A stretch of 64,000 nucleotides of DNA from BMS3ABIN04 sp964553325 (lineage in GTDB: Bacteria > Bacteroidota > Ignavibacteria > Ignavibacteriales > Melioribacteraceae). The stretch is from positions 1 to 64,000 of the forward strand of contig CAZKKI010000063.1 of NCBI GenBank assembly GCA_964553325.1, read 5' to 3'. A program made the translations under genes and the position numbers. Of this stretch, positions 45,877 to 53,626 are shown one piece after another. Under the pieces are notes generated by a model. The model was not told where the DNA came from and made no database searches. It saw only the letters and a program-made list of their open reading frames with translations. Numbering within the stretch: the first letter of the stretch is position 1; every line of letters begins with the position of its first letter.

Positions 45877-45922
45877 TTCCCCACGGGATACCAAAATAAC
45901 TGTTTTTTTTGGGGAAAGTCAA
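45877..45922 (-). promoter_or_regulatory. mraZp: candidate dcw promoter and operator upstream of mraZ
   Basis: On the minus strand TTGACT (45922-45917) is followed 18 nt later by TATTTT (45898-45893), a fair -35/-10 pair about 50 nt before the mraZ ATG. An imperfect palindrome, TCCCGTGGGGA, lies between about 45878 and 45888 in the likely start-site region; similar G/C-rich blocks (TTCCCCA and TATCCCA) sit about 25 nt to either side. MraZ proteins bind short G-rich repeats, so this could be its operator. The spacing differs from the known E. coli repeats; the assignment is tentative. Confidence 0.4.
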
Positions 45923-46051
45923 GTATTTTTTTTAAAATTATTATATTTGATAAATAATGTGACAAGCATTTAAGTTGTTGTGTTAAAAGCGGTTAAAGTG
46001 GAAAATATGACTTACGGACAGAGAATTTACGTATTTTCGGGAATAAAAAAA

Positions 46052-46095
46052 CGGAACCGCACGATTTTACTCCAAATTACGGGAAGACGGTTCCG
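46052..46095 (-). terminator. bidirectional hairpin terminator between tRNA-Thr and mraZ
   Basis: A perfect 8-bp GC-rich stem (CGGAACCG at 46052-46059 with CGGTTCCG at 46088-46095) encloses a 28-nt loop. On the minus strand the second arm is followed by TTTTTTTATT. The plus-strand side also has a T-rich flank. It separates the tRNA/HU/TPR unit from the dcw promoter. The loop is longer than usual for an intrinsic terminator. Confidence 0.6.
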
Positions 46096-46122
46096 ATTTT
46101 TCTTTAAAATGATTTTTTTTAG

Positions 46123-46195
46123 AGCCATCTAGCGGACTCGAACCGCTGACCTGCTCATTACGAGTGAGCTGCTCTACCAACTGAGCTAAGATGGC
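46123..46195 (-). tRNA. trnT: tRNA-Thr (anticodon CGT)
   Basis: The 73-nt cloverleaf reads GCCATCT for the 5' acceptor strand and AGATGGC plus discriminator T at the 3' end. The D arm is GCTC...GAGC, the anticodon arm GCTCA/TGAGC with loop CTCGTAA (anticodon CGT, codon ACG, Thr), and the T arm AGCGG/CCGCT with TTCGAGT. No CCA is encoded. It lies 11 nt after the mini-protein gene and ahead of a terminator hairpin, so it may be cotranscribed with HU and the TPR gene. Confidence 0.96.
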
Positions 46196-46206
46196 TTAAA
46201 AGAAAC

Positions 46207-46302
46207 TTATCTTAATTTCTTTTTGTGTCTGTTTTTTCTTAATCGTTTTTTTCTCTTATGCGTTGCCATTTTGTGGCGTTTTCTCTTTCGTCCGCAGGGC
46301 AT
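46207..46302 (-). CDS. 31-residue basic COX24/AURKAIP1 (DUF1713)-type protein, likely ribosomal
   Basis: A short frame starts at ATG 46302 with an excellent AGGAG site 8 nt before it, the site overlapping the stop of the upstream TPR gene. The 31-residue product (start MPCGRKRKRHKMATHKRKKR, end KKLR) is more than half Lys/Arg. The KRKRHKMATHKRKKRLRKNRHK block is that of the COX24/AURKAIP1 domain, found in the mitoribosomal protein mS38 and, to my knowledge, in tiny bacterial proteins such as bS22. A ribosomal small-subunit role is therefore likely. It is flanked by tRNA-Thr and a TPR gene. Confidence 0.85.
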   Translation of the reverse strand: MPCGRKRKRHKMATHKRKKRLRKNRHKKKLR

Positions 46303-46313
46303 AGAAAGTTCTC

Positions 46314-47066
46314 CTAATTATTATTTTCAAGTAATTCTTTTGCTTTTTGACCAATTCGCGAATTCGGGTCAATTTCAATTGCTTTTTTCCACCAATATTT
46401 TGCTTTTTCGGGATTATTGGCGGAGTAATTAACTATTCCCAAATTAAAATTTCCTATTTGATGTTTCGGATTTATGGAAACCGCTTTCTCCATTATTTCA
46501 ATCGCTTTATCATAGTTTTCCAATTCGAAATAGCAAACGCCCATATCAATTAACACATCAACATCTTTAGGTTTTTTTGCCAAGTATTTTTCGTAGTATG
46601 TAAGAGCTTTTTTATAAAACCCGTTATCATTTAACAAATGAGCCAACTTGACGGTCGATTCCAAATCTTCAGGATTTTCTTTAACAATATCTTCGAGATC
46701 TTTAATCTGCTGTAAAGTTTTAAGATCCGCTCCTCCGTGACTTTCGGCAAACGAATTGTCTTGCACTTGGGTATTTTGATTTACCGGAGTTGTAACCTTA
46801 GGCGTATCAAACTGTTCGGAAATTACAAGTAGAAACCCGCTGACCGCGAGAAGAAAAACAATAATTCCGAACAACTGCACGGATGAAATCACTTTGGGGC
46901 GAGTTGCATTTGCTTTACCGCGAATGTTACCGGAGTTTTTTGGCTTCTGCCCGGTTTTAACATCGGATTGCTTTTGCAATTTGGTGCCGCATTCGCTACA
47001 GAATTTATTATTGTAATCGTTTTCCTTTCCGCAAACAGAACAAACAATCGTTTTATTTTTAGTCAC
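46314..47066 (-). CDS. zinc-ribbon membrane protein with TPR repeats
   Basis: This 250-residue protein has an N-terminal zinc ribbon with C9, C12, C23 and C26 (CSVC...CSEC), a basic linker, one membrane helix (about 63-83, VQLFGIIVFLLAVSGFLLVIS), and three or so TPR repeats in the C-terminal 130 residues (NPEDLESTVKLAHLLNDNGFYKKAL, KPKDVDVLIDMGVCYFELENYDKAIE). The layout suggests a membrane scaffold with the zinc ribbon in the cytoplasm. The start is GTG. It is 18 nt after HU and 11 nt before the mini-protein. No specific function can be assigned. Confidence 0.8.
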   Translation of the reverse strand: MTKNKTIVCSVCGKENDYNNKFCSECGTKLQKQSDVKTGQKPKNSGNIRGKANATRPKVISSVQLFGIIVFLLAVSGFLLVISEQFDTPKVTTPVNQNTQVQDNSFAESHGGADLKTLQQIKDLEDIVKENPEDLESTVKLAHLLNDNGFYKKALTYYEKYLAKKPKDVDVLIDMGVCYFELENYDKAIEIMEKAVSINPKHQIGNFNLGIVNYSANNPEKAKYWWKKAIEIDPNSRIGQKAKELLENNN

Positions 47067-47084
47067 TAAATTCCGTTCCCCGTT

Positions 47085-47387
47085 TTACAATTCTTTGTTT
47101 TTTTCTTTCATTCCACGGTCAACCGTGGCTTTAAAATCCTTTGAAAATTTAAACACCGGAACATAATGTTCGGGTACATAAACTTTTTCGCCGGTCCTGG
47201 GATTTCGAGCATAACGAGCATTTTTCTTTTTTACCTTATAACTACCGAATCCTCTAATTTCAATTCCGTTTCCTTCTCTCAACGCTTGGATAACAGTATT
47301 TAGGAATCCCTCGATAATCGCTTCGGTTTCAATTTTTGTTAAACCGGTACCGGAAGCAATTTTTTCAACTATGTCGGCTTTCGTCAT
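47085..47387 (-). CDS. hup: HU-family DNA-binding protein
   Basis: This 100-residue nucleoid protein has TKADIVEKIASGTGLTKIET at the N-terminus, the family signature GFGSYKVKKKNARYARNPRTGEKVYVP, and a basic C-terminal tail. It bends and compacts DNA as a dimer. The open frame extends 22 codons upstream, but ATG at 47387 is preceded by AAGGAG and gives the normal HU length. A perfect 14-bp inverted repeat lies 80 to 118 nt upstream of the start. The locus runs on into the zinc-ribbon TPR gene. Confidence 0.95.
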   Translation of the reverse strand: MTKADIVEKIASGTGLTKIETEAIIEGFLNTVIQALREGNGIEIRGFGSYKVKKKNARYARNPRTGEKVYVPEHYVPVFKFSKDFKATVDRGMKEKNKEL

Positions 47388-47466
47388 TATTACTCCTTCA
47401 TTGTATGAAAAATTTTTATCAAAGCTGTAAAAGATATGAATTTTTTCGAACAAATCAAACGGTAGA

Positions 47467-47505
47467 ATTGATGTAACTTTAAGTCTTATAAAAAGTTACA
47501 TCAAT
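47467..47505. repeat. perfect 14-bp inverted repeat upstream of HU
   Basis: ATTGATGTAACTTT at 47467-47480 and its exact reverse complement AAAGTTACATCAAT at 47492-47505 surround an 11-nt spacer. It lies 25 nt after the TPR gene stop and 80 nt before the HU start codon. The flank on the minus strand is TCTACCG, so it lacks the T run of an intrinsic terminator. It could be an operator, an RNA processing stem or a terminator of another kind. Confidence 0.7.
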
Positions 47506-47530
47506 CCAAAGTTTGTTTGCCTTTAATATT

Positions 47531-49159
47531 CTACTTGTCTAGTTCGGTTTTAGAAGAAGCGTATTCGTAAAGTTTGTTTATTTCTTTACTGTAATTCTCG
47601 TCGATTTCTTTAATTCTGTTGAAATCTTCAAGTGCTCTTTTGTAATTTTTTAATCGTAATCCCAAATAGCCGTGTAAAGCTATGGCATCTTTGAAGTGAT
47701 TACTTAATTCTATTGCTTTTTCCAAATCGTATAATGCTTCTTGATCCCTTTCCAGTTTATGTAAAAAGTTTGCTCTTATAAAATAATTTTTACTCTCTTC
47801 CGGCTTAAGTTGTACTGCTTTCGAAATATCTTCAAGTCCTCTTTCGAAATCATTTTCTTTAAATAAAATTGTTGCTCTTTTTACAAGCGCATCGTAATAA
47901 TCTTGTTGCAGTTCAAGTACTTTGTTCAAGTCTTCAACGGTTTTGGTTAATTCGTTGTTTTTTTCGTAAGCAACGGCTCTTAAATAATAATATTGCGGAT
48001 TATTACCGTTCAACTCAATCAGATTAGTAAAACTTAAAATTGCCCCGTCGGTTAATCCCAGTTTAAGGTTAATCAAACCGCGTAAAAGATGTAACTTTTC
48101 TACCGCATCGTTCATTTCAATTGCTTTATTTACAAGGGAAAGAGCCTCTTCCAAGTTATCATTGTTGTATTCGTAAACCGCTAAAATATATAACTGTTCA
48201 ATAGTTTTGTTGTTTCGTTTTTTTAATTCTTTAAGTTCTTCGGAAGATCCTTCCACGTCGCCCAATTTCAGTTTCAAGCCGGCGGTGATGAGATAAATAT
48301 CGTTTGTGTCTTCGGTTAAATCTTTTACCTTGTCAAGCTGTTCTATGGCTTTGTCCAATTGATTTTGTTCTTTGTAAATTTCCGCAAGCAACAAATACGG
48401 TTTAACAAATTCCTTATTGATTTCCGTAATTGCAATCAAGGCATCCAAAGAATGTTGAAGATCTCCTTTAAGATAGTTTATAAAAGCAATATTGTAAATT
48501 GCGCTTGAATATTCGGGATAAATTTCAACCGCTTTGTTAAACATTTTTTCGGCTTCTTCGTAATTACCGTGCTTGTACTGTACAAATCCCAATATGTTAT
48601 AAAGTTCAGGCGAATCCGGATTGGTTTCAAGTAAGTTTTTAATAATCTGTTCGGCTTCTTCAAATTCATTTAGTTTTATCTTTATCCGCGCCAATAAAGT
48701 CAGCGTATCAACATTATCGGGAGAAATTTCCAAAGACTTGTGAACAAAATTGAGAGCATCGTCATATTTTCTTTCTATGTATTTTATTTCCCCTTTAATA
48801 AAAAATCCTTCAGCTCTGTCATTGCTTCCGGAAATAAATTTGTCGATGTAATTATTCGCCTCTTCAAATTTCTTTTGAATTAAAGCGATATTACTTAGAA
48901 AGTAAAACGTATACGGCGAAAAATGGGGATCTAACTTTGCAACGTTTAAAAAATCTTTTTCGGCAGCGGTGTGGTTCCCTAGGTAATATTCCGATATTCC
49001 ACGCCCGTAAAGAGCGTTTATATTTTTGGCATCATATTTTAATGCCTTTTCATAGTTTTCCAATGCAGTCGAATATTCTTCGTTTTCTAACGCTATGCTT
49101 CCGTTGTTTAATAATTCTTCTATTTCCTTTTTGTGTAGCAGTTTGTTAAATATTCCCAT
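47531..49159 (-). CDS. TPR-repeat protein, about 14 repeats
   Basis: This 542-residue protein is built almost wholly of tetratricopeptide repeats, beginning ALENEEYSTALENYEKALKYDAKNINAL and continuing at about 34-residue intervals (NPDSPELYNILGFVQYKHGNYEEAEKMF). It has no signal peptide or membrane helix and probably is a cytoplasmic scaffold for protein complexes. The family cannot be narrowed. The ATG is preceded by GAGGAC. It lies 77 nt after the TPR-kinase gene, which also carries TPRs, so a shared complex is possible but unproven. Confidence 0.85.
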   Translation of the reverse strand: MGIFNKLLHKKEIEELLNNGSIALENEEYSTALENYEKALKYDAKNINALYGRGISEYYLGNHTAAEKDFLNVAKLDPHFSPYTFYFLSNIALIQKKFEEANNYIDKFISGSNDRAEGFFIKGEIKYIERKYDDALNFVHKSLEISPDNVDTLTLLARIKIKLNEFEEAEQIIKNLLETNPDSPELYNILGFVQYKHGNYEEAEKMFNKAVEIYPEYSSAIYNIAFINYLKGDLQHSLDALIAITEINKEFVKPYLLLAEIYKEQNQLDKAIEQLDKVKDLTEDTNDIYLITAGLKLKLGDVEGSSEELKELKKRNNKTIEQLYILAVYEYNNDNLEEALSLVNKAIEMNDAVEKLHLLRGLINLKLGLTDGAILSFTNLIELNGNNPQYYYLRAVAYEKNNELTKTVEDLNKVLELQQDYYDALVKRATILFKENDFERGLEDISKAVQLKPEESKNYFIRANFLHKLERDQEALYDLEKAIELSNHFKDAIALHGYLGLRLKNYKRALEDFNRIKEIDENYSKEINKLYEYASSKTELDK

Positions 49160-49236
49160 TGTGTCCTCTCAAATAATAAAATTTCACTAAACTTTATATA
49201 TAAAATAAAAAAATAATTTACTTATAAAAAATCGAT

Positions 49237-51228
49237 TTACGCAGAAGGCAGAACAAATTTAAAATGACTGCCTTTTCCCACTTCGCTTTCCGCCCAAATT
49301 TTTCCGCCGTTTTTATCAATGAACTCTTTACACAAAATCAACCCGATACCGGTACCTTTTTCTTTTGCCGTTCCGTATGTGGTTTGAATTGCGTCAATAC
49401 GGAATAAATTATCAAGCTCTTCTTGTTTGATTCCAATCCCTGAATCGCTTATATCAACTTCAATTTGATTGTTGTTTTTCTTTGCCGAAACTACAACTTT
49501 ACCGCTTTCGCGAGTAAATTTAACCGAGTTGGTTAACAAATTCCGTATTACGGTGGAAATTGTATTTTGGTCGGCATATACATTTAACTCGGGAGGCACT
49601 TTATTTTCAATAACGATATTTTTTCTTTTGGCCGACGCTTCAAGAACCTCGATTGTTTTATTAACCAACTGTCTCAAATTTATTTTTTGAGGAATCAAAG
49701 GTATCATTCCACGTTGCGACATCGACCAACTAAGCAAATTATCCAGTAATTCGTTTGATGATCTCGCAGCTTTATTAATTTCCTTCAGCGATAAAATTTT
49801 CTCTTCATCCGTTAAAGAATCGAAATCCTTAATCATCATATCTGAAAATGCAATAATCGAATGAAACGGATTTTTAAGATCGTGGGAAATAATAGAGAAA
49901 AATACGTCTTTTGTAGAGTTAAGCCATTTTAATTTTTCATTTGCATCGGTTTTGACTTTATAAGCATAAAATATTGCCAATCCGAATAAAATGAAAAGTA
50001 CCGAACTGATTAAAAGAAAGTTTCTGAAGTTTCTTTCTTTGTTTAATTCGTAGTTTTGAATTCTTTTGGCGTTCTTCAATTTATTGATTTCGTTTTCCTT
50101 CTGAGCCGTTTCGTATTTAACCTGCAGTTCGGCAACTTTTTTATTGAATTCAGAAGAAAAAAGTTGTTCTTTAACTTCCGTGAATTTTTCGGAATATTCC
50201 AAAGCCTTTTTGTAATTCCCGAGTTCTTTGTAAAACGAAATAAAATTCTCGTAAGTGTCGCCGATTAATTTTTTGGATCCGATTTGTTGCGCCAAATTAA
50301 GTGATTTGGTTAAATAATTTTCGGCTTTCGAGTAATCTTTAAGTAAAAGGTATGCTTTTCCCAAATTTCCGGAAGATGTTACAATCCCGTTTTTATCATC
50401 AATTTCTTCTGCAAGTTTGAGCGCTTTATTTAAGTAGGGAATCGCTTTTTCAGCATTGCCCCTTTCAATAAATAATTCCCCGATATTGTTATACGAAGTT
50501 TCAATCGAATACAAATTGCCCAGTTTCAATTTTATTTCCAATGCCCGTTCATAATTTCTTAGTGCTTTATCGTATTGTCCCAAATCCCGATAAATTAATC
50601 CGATATTATTAAGTGCAACAACCACTCCGCTGCTGTCGTTTAATTTCTCTTTTTGAGCAAGGGATTTTTTAAAATAAAACAGTGCCTTTTCATAATTTTT
50701 TAAGTTCCAGTAAACACTGCCAATACCGTTTTGCGATTCCGCAACACCATTGAAATCGTTTGCTTTTTCATAATAATCCAAACTCTTTAGAAAGTATTTC
50801 AATGCTTCCGCATAATTACCGATTTCATTATTTAACATTGCAATATTATACGACGCGACTGCCAATGGTCTGCTATCACCCAATTCTTCCGCCAGTTTTA
50901 GAGATTGTTTGTAAATCGTAATAGCGGAATCGTATTCGGCTTTGAGCCAAAGAATATTGCCTATGTTTGTCAACGCTGCAAACATTCCGGTTTTATAGGA
51001 TAAGTTTTCCGCTTCCGCTAGAGCTTCTTTTGCGTACTTCAGACTTTGTGAAGTTGAAGTTCCCCAATATGCCCCGGCTAGTTTATTCAAAATTTTAACC
51101 CGTTCGACACCGTCGACTGAGTCAAGTTTGGCTTCAAGACTGTCAATTATTCCGAATGCAAAGTTTATCGTGTGAAATGACATTAAAAAAAATATTACTA
51201 ATGCAATATTGTTAATTCTGTTAAACAT
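49237..51228 (-). CDS. TPR-containing membrane sensor histidine kinase
   Basis: This 663-residue protein has an N-terminal signal/anchor (IALVIFFLMSFHTINFAF), about eight TPR repeats outside the cytoplasm (residues about 40-380), a coiled region, a membrane helix (about 402-425, FLLISSVLFILFGLAIFYAY), then HisKA (FSIISHDLKNPFHSIIAFSDMM, phospho-accepting His) and HATPase_c (RNLLTNSVKFTRESGKVVV, DSGIGIKQEELDNLFRID, GTGIGLILCKEFI). This architecture is common in Bacteroidota. No response regulator is adjacent, so it is an orphan sensor whose signal is unknown. Confidence 0.92.
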   Translation of the reverse strand: MFNRINNIALVIFFLMSFHTINFAFGIIDSLEAKLDSVDGVERVKILNKLAGAYWGTSTSQSLKYAKEALAEAENLSYKTGMFAALTNIGNILWLKAEYDSAITIYKQSLKLAEELGDSRPLAVASYNIAMLNNEIGNYAEALKYFLKSLDYYEKANDFNGVAESQNGIGSVYWNLKNYEKALFYFKKSLAQKEKLNDSSGVVVALNNIGLIYRDLGQYDKALRNYERALEIKLKLGNLYSIETSYNNIGELFIERGNAEKAIPYLNKALKLAEEIDDKNGIVTSSGNLGKAYLLLKDYSKAENYLTKSLNLAQQIGSKKLIGDTYENFISFYKELGNYKKALEYSEKFTEVKEQLFSSEFNKKVAELQVKYETAQKENEINKLKNAKRIQNYELNKERNFRNFLLISSVLFILFGLAIFYAYKVKTDANEKLKWLNSTKDVFFSIISHDLKNPFHSIIAFSDMMIKDFDSLTDEEKILSLKEINKAARSSNELLDNLLSWSMSQRGMIPLIPQKINLRQLVNKTIEVLEASAKRKNIVIENKVPPELNVYADQNTISTVIRNLLTNSVKFTRESGKVVVSAKKNNNQIEVDISDSGIGIKQEELDNLFRIDAIQTTYGTAKEKGTGIGLILCKEFIDKNGGKIWAESEVGKGSHFKFVLPSA

Positions 51229-51275
51229 TCACGTACTTCCTACATTACTTTTTGGGTAATCTTTTTAAATAAGAA

Positions 51276-51619
51276 CTATTGCTCAATACGGCAAAAGATG
51301 CCGTTTGCAGTGTTACCGACAATCAGAAATATATCGAAATTATTTTTTACGTGTTCCGTTTTCTTCAGCACTTCCAGATTATTTGCGTTTGCCGTATCGA
51401 TACACATAATAGAAACTTTTTCAGCCGATTCCTCAATAAGTTCATCCGGAGTATTTAGACCTATTGACCGCACAAACTCCTTTTACATTTGCCTCATCCC
51501 TCAAAATTTCATCCAATGAGGAACGAACTTGTTTAATATTCCCAGGCAACCGAGCTTATATTGTCGTAAATAAGCGACATCGAATATTCGTTGAGGTCCG
51601 CCTTCGAATATATTTTCAT
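51276..51619 (-). pseudogene. degraded roadblock/LC7-like gene with two frameshifts
   Basis: Three overlapping pieces in different minus-strand frames join into one plausible protein. Piece 1 starts at ATG 51617-51619 (MKIYSKADLNEYSMSLIYD) and hits a stop after AWEY. Piece 2 continues in another frame as NIKQVRSSLDEILRDEANVKGV. Piece 3 follows in a third frame as EFVRSIGLNTPDELIEESAE and ends FLIVGNTANGIFCRIEQ at 51276. The order and pattern resemble a roadblock/LC7 domain, often partner to small GTPases. No good ribosome site is seen. Sequencing error would also explain the breaks. The family call is tentative; the frame breaks are seen directly. Confidence 0.55.
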
Positions 51620-51637
51620 AAGTAGAATATTAATAAA

Positions 51638-53548
51638 TTATTCGTTTAATAATTCTTCCATTTTATCGAGCAATTCATTCATTTTTGTTACAACGGCTTT
51701 TACGGGTTCAGGAGACGTCATATCTACTCCGGCTTCTTTCAGCACATCAATCGGATATTTTGAACTCCCCGATTTAAGAAAATTCAAATATTTCTCGATT
51801 GCCGGTTTTCCTTCTTTAATTACCTTGGCGGCTAGTGCCTGCGATGCGGCAAAACTTGTAGCATATTGATAAACATAAAAATTATAATAAAAATGTGGAA
51901 TTCTTGCCCAAGTATAAGTTTCCTCTTCATCAACAGTCATTGCATCTCCCCAATAACGTTGATACATTTCTTCGTAGAGATTGCAAAGTTTATCGGGGGT
52001 TAATGCGTCGCCTTTTTCCGTTTTTTCATTTACCAATTTTTCAAATTCGGCGAATCTTGTTTGGCGATAAAACGTTGTAACAATATTCGTTAAATTTTTC
52101 TCAATTAGAGCCAACTTTTCCATTTTCGTTTCCGCATTGTCTATCAAATAATCGAGCAACAAAGCCTCGTTCATTGTTGAAGCAACTTCCGCTACAAAAA
52201 TGGAATAATTTGCATACGGAAACGGTTGATTCCGTTCGGTGTAATACGAATGCATGTTATGCCCCATTTCATGGGCAAGCGTAAACAAATCGTCTAACTC
52301 ATCAGCCCAATTAAGCAATACGTAAGGATGAACTCCGTACGTTGTACCGGAGGAATACGCACCGCTGCGTTTCCCTTTTGTTTCGTAAACGTCTATCCAT
52401 CTATTTTCAAAAGCCATTTTCAAATTATTGACGTAATCCTCGCCCAAAGGTTTCAAAGCTTCGAGCAGGATTTTTTTCGATTCTTCATAATCGTATTTTT
52501 TCTTTACCGACGGAAATAATGTTACATAAGTATCGTACGGATGTAATTCGTCGATTTTCAACATTTGCTTTTTAATCTTCGCCCAGCGGTGTAACGGCTC
52601 CAAATTTTCGTTAACCGTCGAAATTAAATTATTGTAAACCGAAACCGGAATGTTGTTTGGCGTTAACGCCGCTTCCAAGTTCGAATTATATTTGCGCGCT
52701 TTGGCATAAAAAATATTCGATTTGATATTACCGTTAAATAAAGAGACCAAAGTATTTTTGTATTCCATAAAAGGTTTGTAGTATCCCTTGTAAACTCTCT
52801 TTCTGTAATCGCGGTTTAACGAATACATTGCCGCCCCATAACGTGCGTGAGAAATTTTAATCGGTGTGCCGTCTTCACCTTCTACAGTCGGAAATTGAAT
52901 ATCGGCATTATTAAACATTCCGAATGTCGAATATGCAACACTTGTAGCGGGTCCGGCCAAAGCAAGAATTTCCTCTTCGCCGGGTGAGAGTGTATGAGGT
53001 TTCAATCGCAATAAATCTTCAAGTAAATGTTTATAAACCGCAAGATCTTTTTCCTCGTCAACAAACTTCCATAATTTATCTTCGGGAATGGAAAGAATCT
53101 CGGGGCGAATAAAGGATGATGCCGCCGAAACTTGTGAATACAACGACATTATTCGCTCGAATCTGCTTTGATTTTCAGGATTCGATAAATCCAAATCTTT
53201 CGACAGACTAGCGTACAAATAAAGTTTACCGACCTTAATTTCAACTTCGTCGCTAAACTTCAAACATTCAAGTAAATTTTCAGCGGAAGAACCGAGCTTG
53301 CCTTCAAATTTTTCGTATTTACCTATTGCTTCTTTTACCCATTCGAAATCTTTTTCCCATTCTTCGGGTGATTTATATACATCTTCAAGATTCCATTTGT
53401 ATTCTTCCGCAATTTGATCCCGCGTCGGAACTTCTTTAGTTTTTTCCTGCGCGAGAACATCAGTGTTAAATAAAAAACCGGACGTTATAATTAATGCTGC
53501 CAATTTAATCCTCACTAAACTTTTTGTTATTGAAATAAGACTTTTCAT
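51638..53548 (-). CDS. exported M3-family oligoendopeptidase (PepF-like)
   Basis: This 636-residue zinc metallopeptidase of the oligoendopeptidase F group has catalytic HEMGH (426-430) and a third ligand region FVAEVASTMNEALL (E454). It cleaves peptides of roughly 5 to 20 residues. Unlike most PepF it has an N-terminal signal peptide (about residues 1-33, LAALIITSGFLFNTDVLA/Q), which points to a periplasmic or secreted role. The ribosome site is weak. It is followed 18 nt later by the degraded roadblock-like gene. Confidence 0.93.
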   Translation of the reverse strand: MKSLISITKSLVRIKLAALIITSGFLFNTDVLAQEKTKEVPTRDQIAEEYKWNLEDVYKSPEEWEKDFEWVKEAIGKYEKFEGKLGSSAENLLECLKFSDEVEIKVGKLYLYASLSKDLDLSNPENQSRFERIMSLYSQVSAASSFIRPEILSIPEDKLWKFVDEEKDLAVYKHLLEDLLRLKPHTLSPGEEEILALAGPATSVAYSTFGMFNNADIQFPTVEGEDGTPIKISHARYGAAMYSLNRDYRKRVYKGYYKPFMEYKNTLVSLFNGNIKSNIFYAKARKYNSNLEAALTPNNIPVSVYNNLISTVNENLEPLHRWAKIKKQMLKIDELHPYDTYVTLFPSVKKKYDYEESKKILLEALKPLGEDYVNNLKMAFENRWIDVYETKGKRSGAYSSGTTYGVHPYVLLNWADELDDLFTLAHEMGHNMHSYYTERNQPFPYANYSIFVAEVASTMNEALLLDYLIDNAETKMEKLALIEKNLTNIVTTFYRQTRFAEFEKLVNEKTEKGDALTPDKLCNLYEEMYQRYWGDAMTVDEEETYTWARIPHFYYNFYVYQYATSFAASQALAAKVIKEGKPAIEKYLNFLKSGSSKYPIDVLKEAGVDMTSPEPVKAVVTKMNELLDKMEELLNE

Positions 53549-53626
53549 TTGATTACCTCAAAATTAAATTTCAAGAGAATTGGAGAACTTGAAAAAACCG
53601 ACATTTAAGATAATAAATTTCGAACT

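Noticed and set aside
45845..45922. 26-codon N-terminal extension of MraZ
   Set aside because: The extension begins with a TTG that coincides with a -35-like hexamer, and the family starts at MFIGSF, so the short form is preferred.
47388..47453. 22-residue extension of HU
   Set aside because: The ATG at 47387 has a strong AAGGAG site and gives the normal HU length; the extension has no homology to HU.
51288..51304. Small ACGGCA/TGCCGT hairpin in the tail of the decayed gene
   Set aside because: It has only 6 bp and no T run, and falls inside the coding relic, so a terminator role is not supported.
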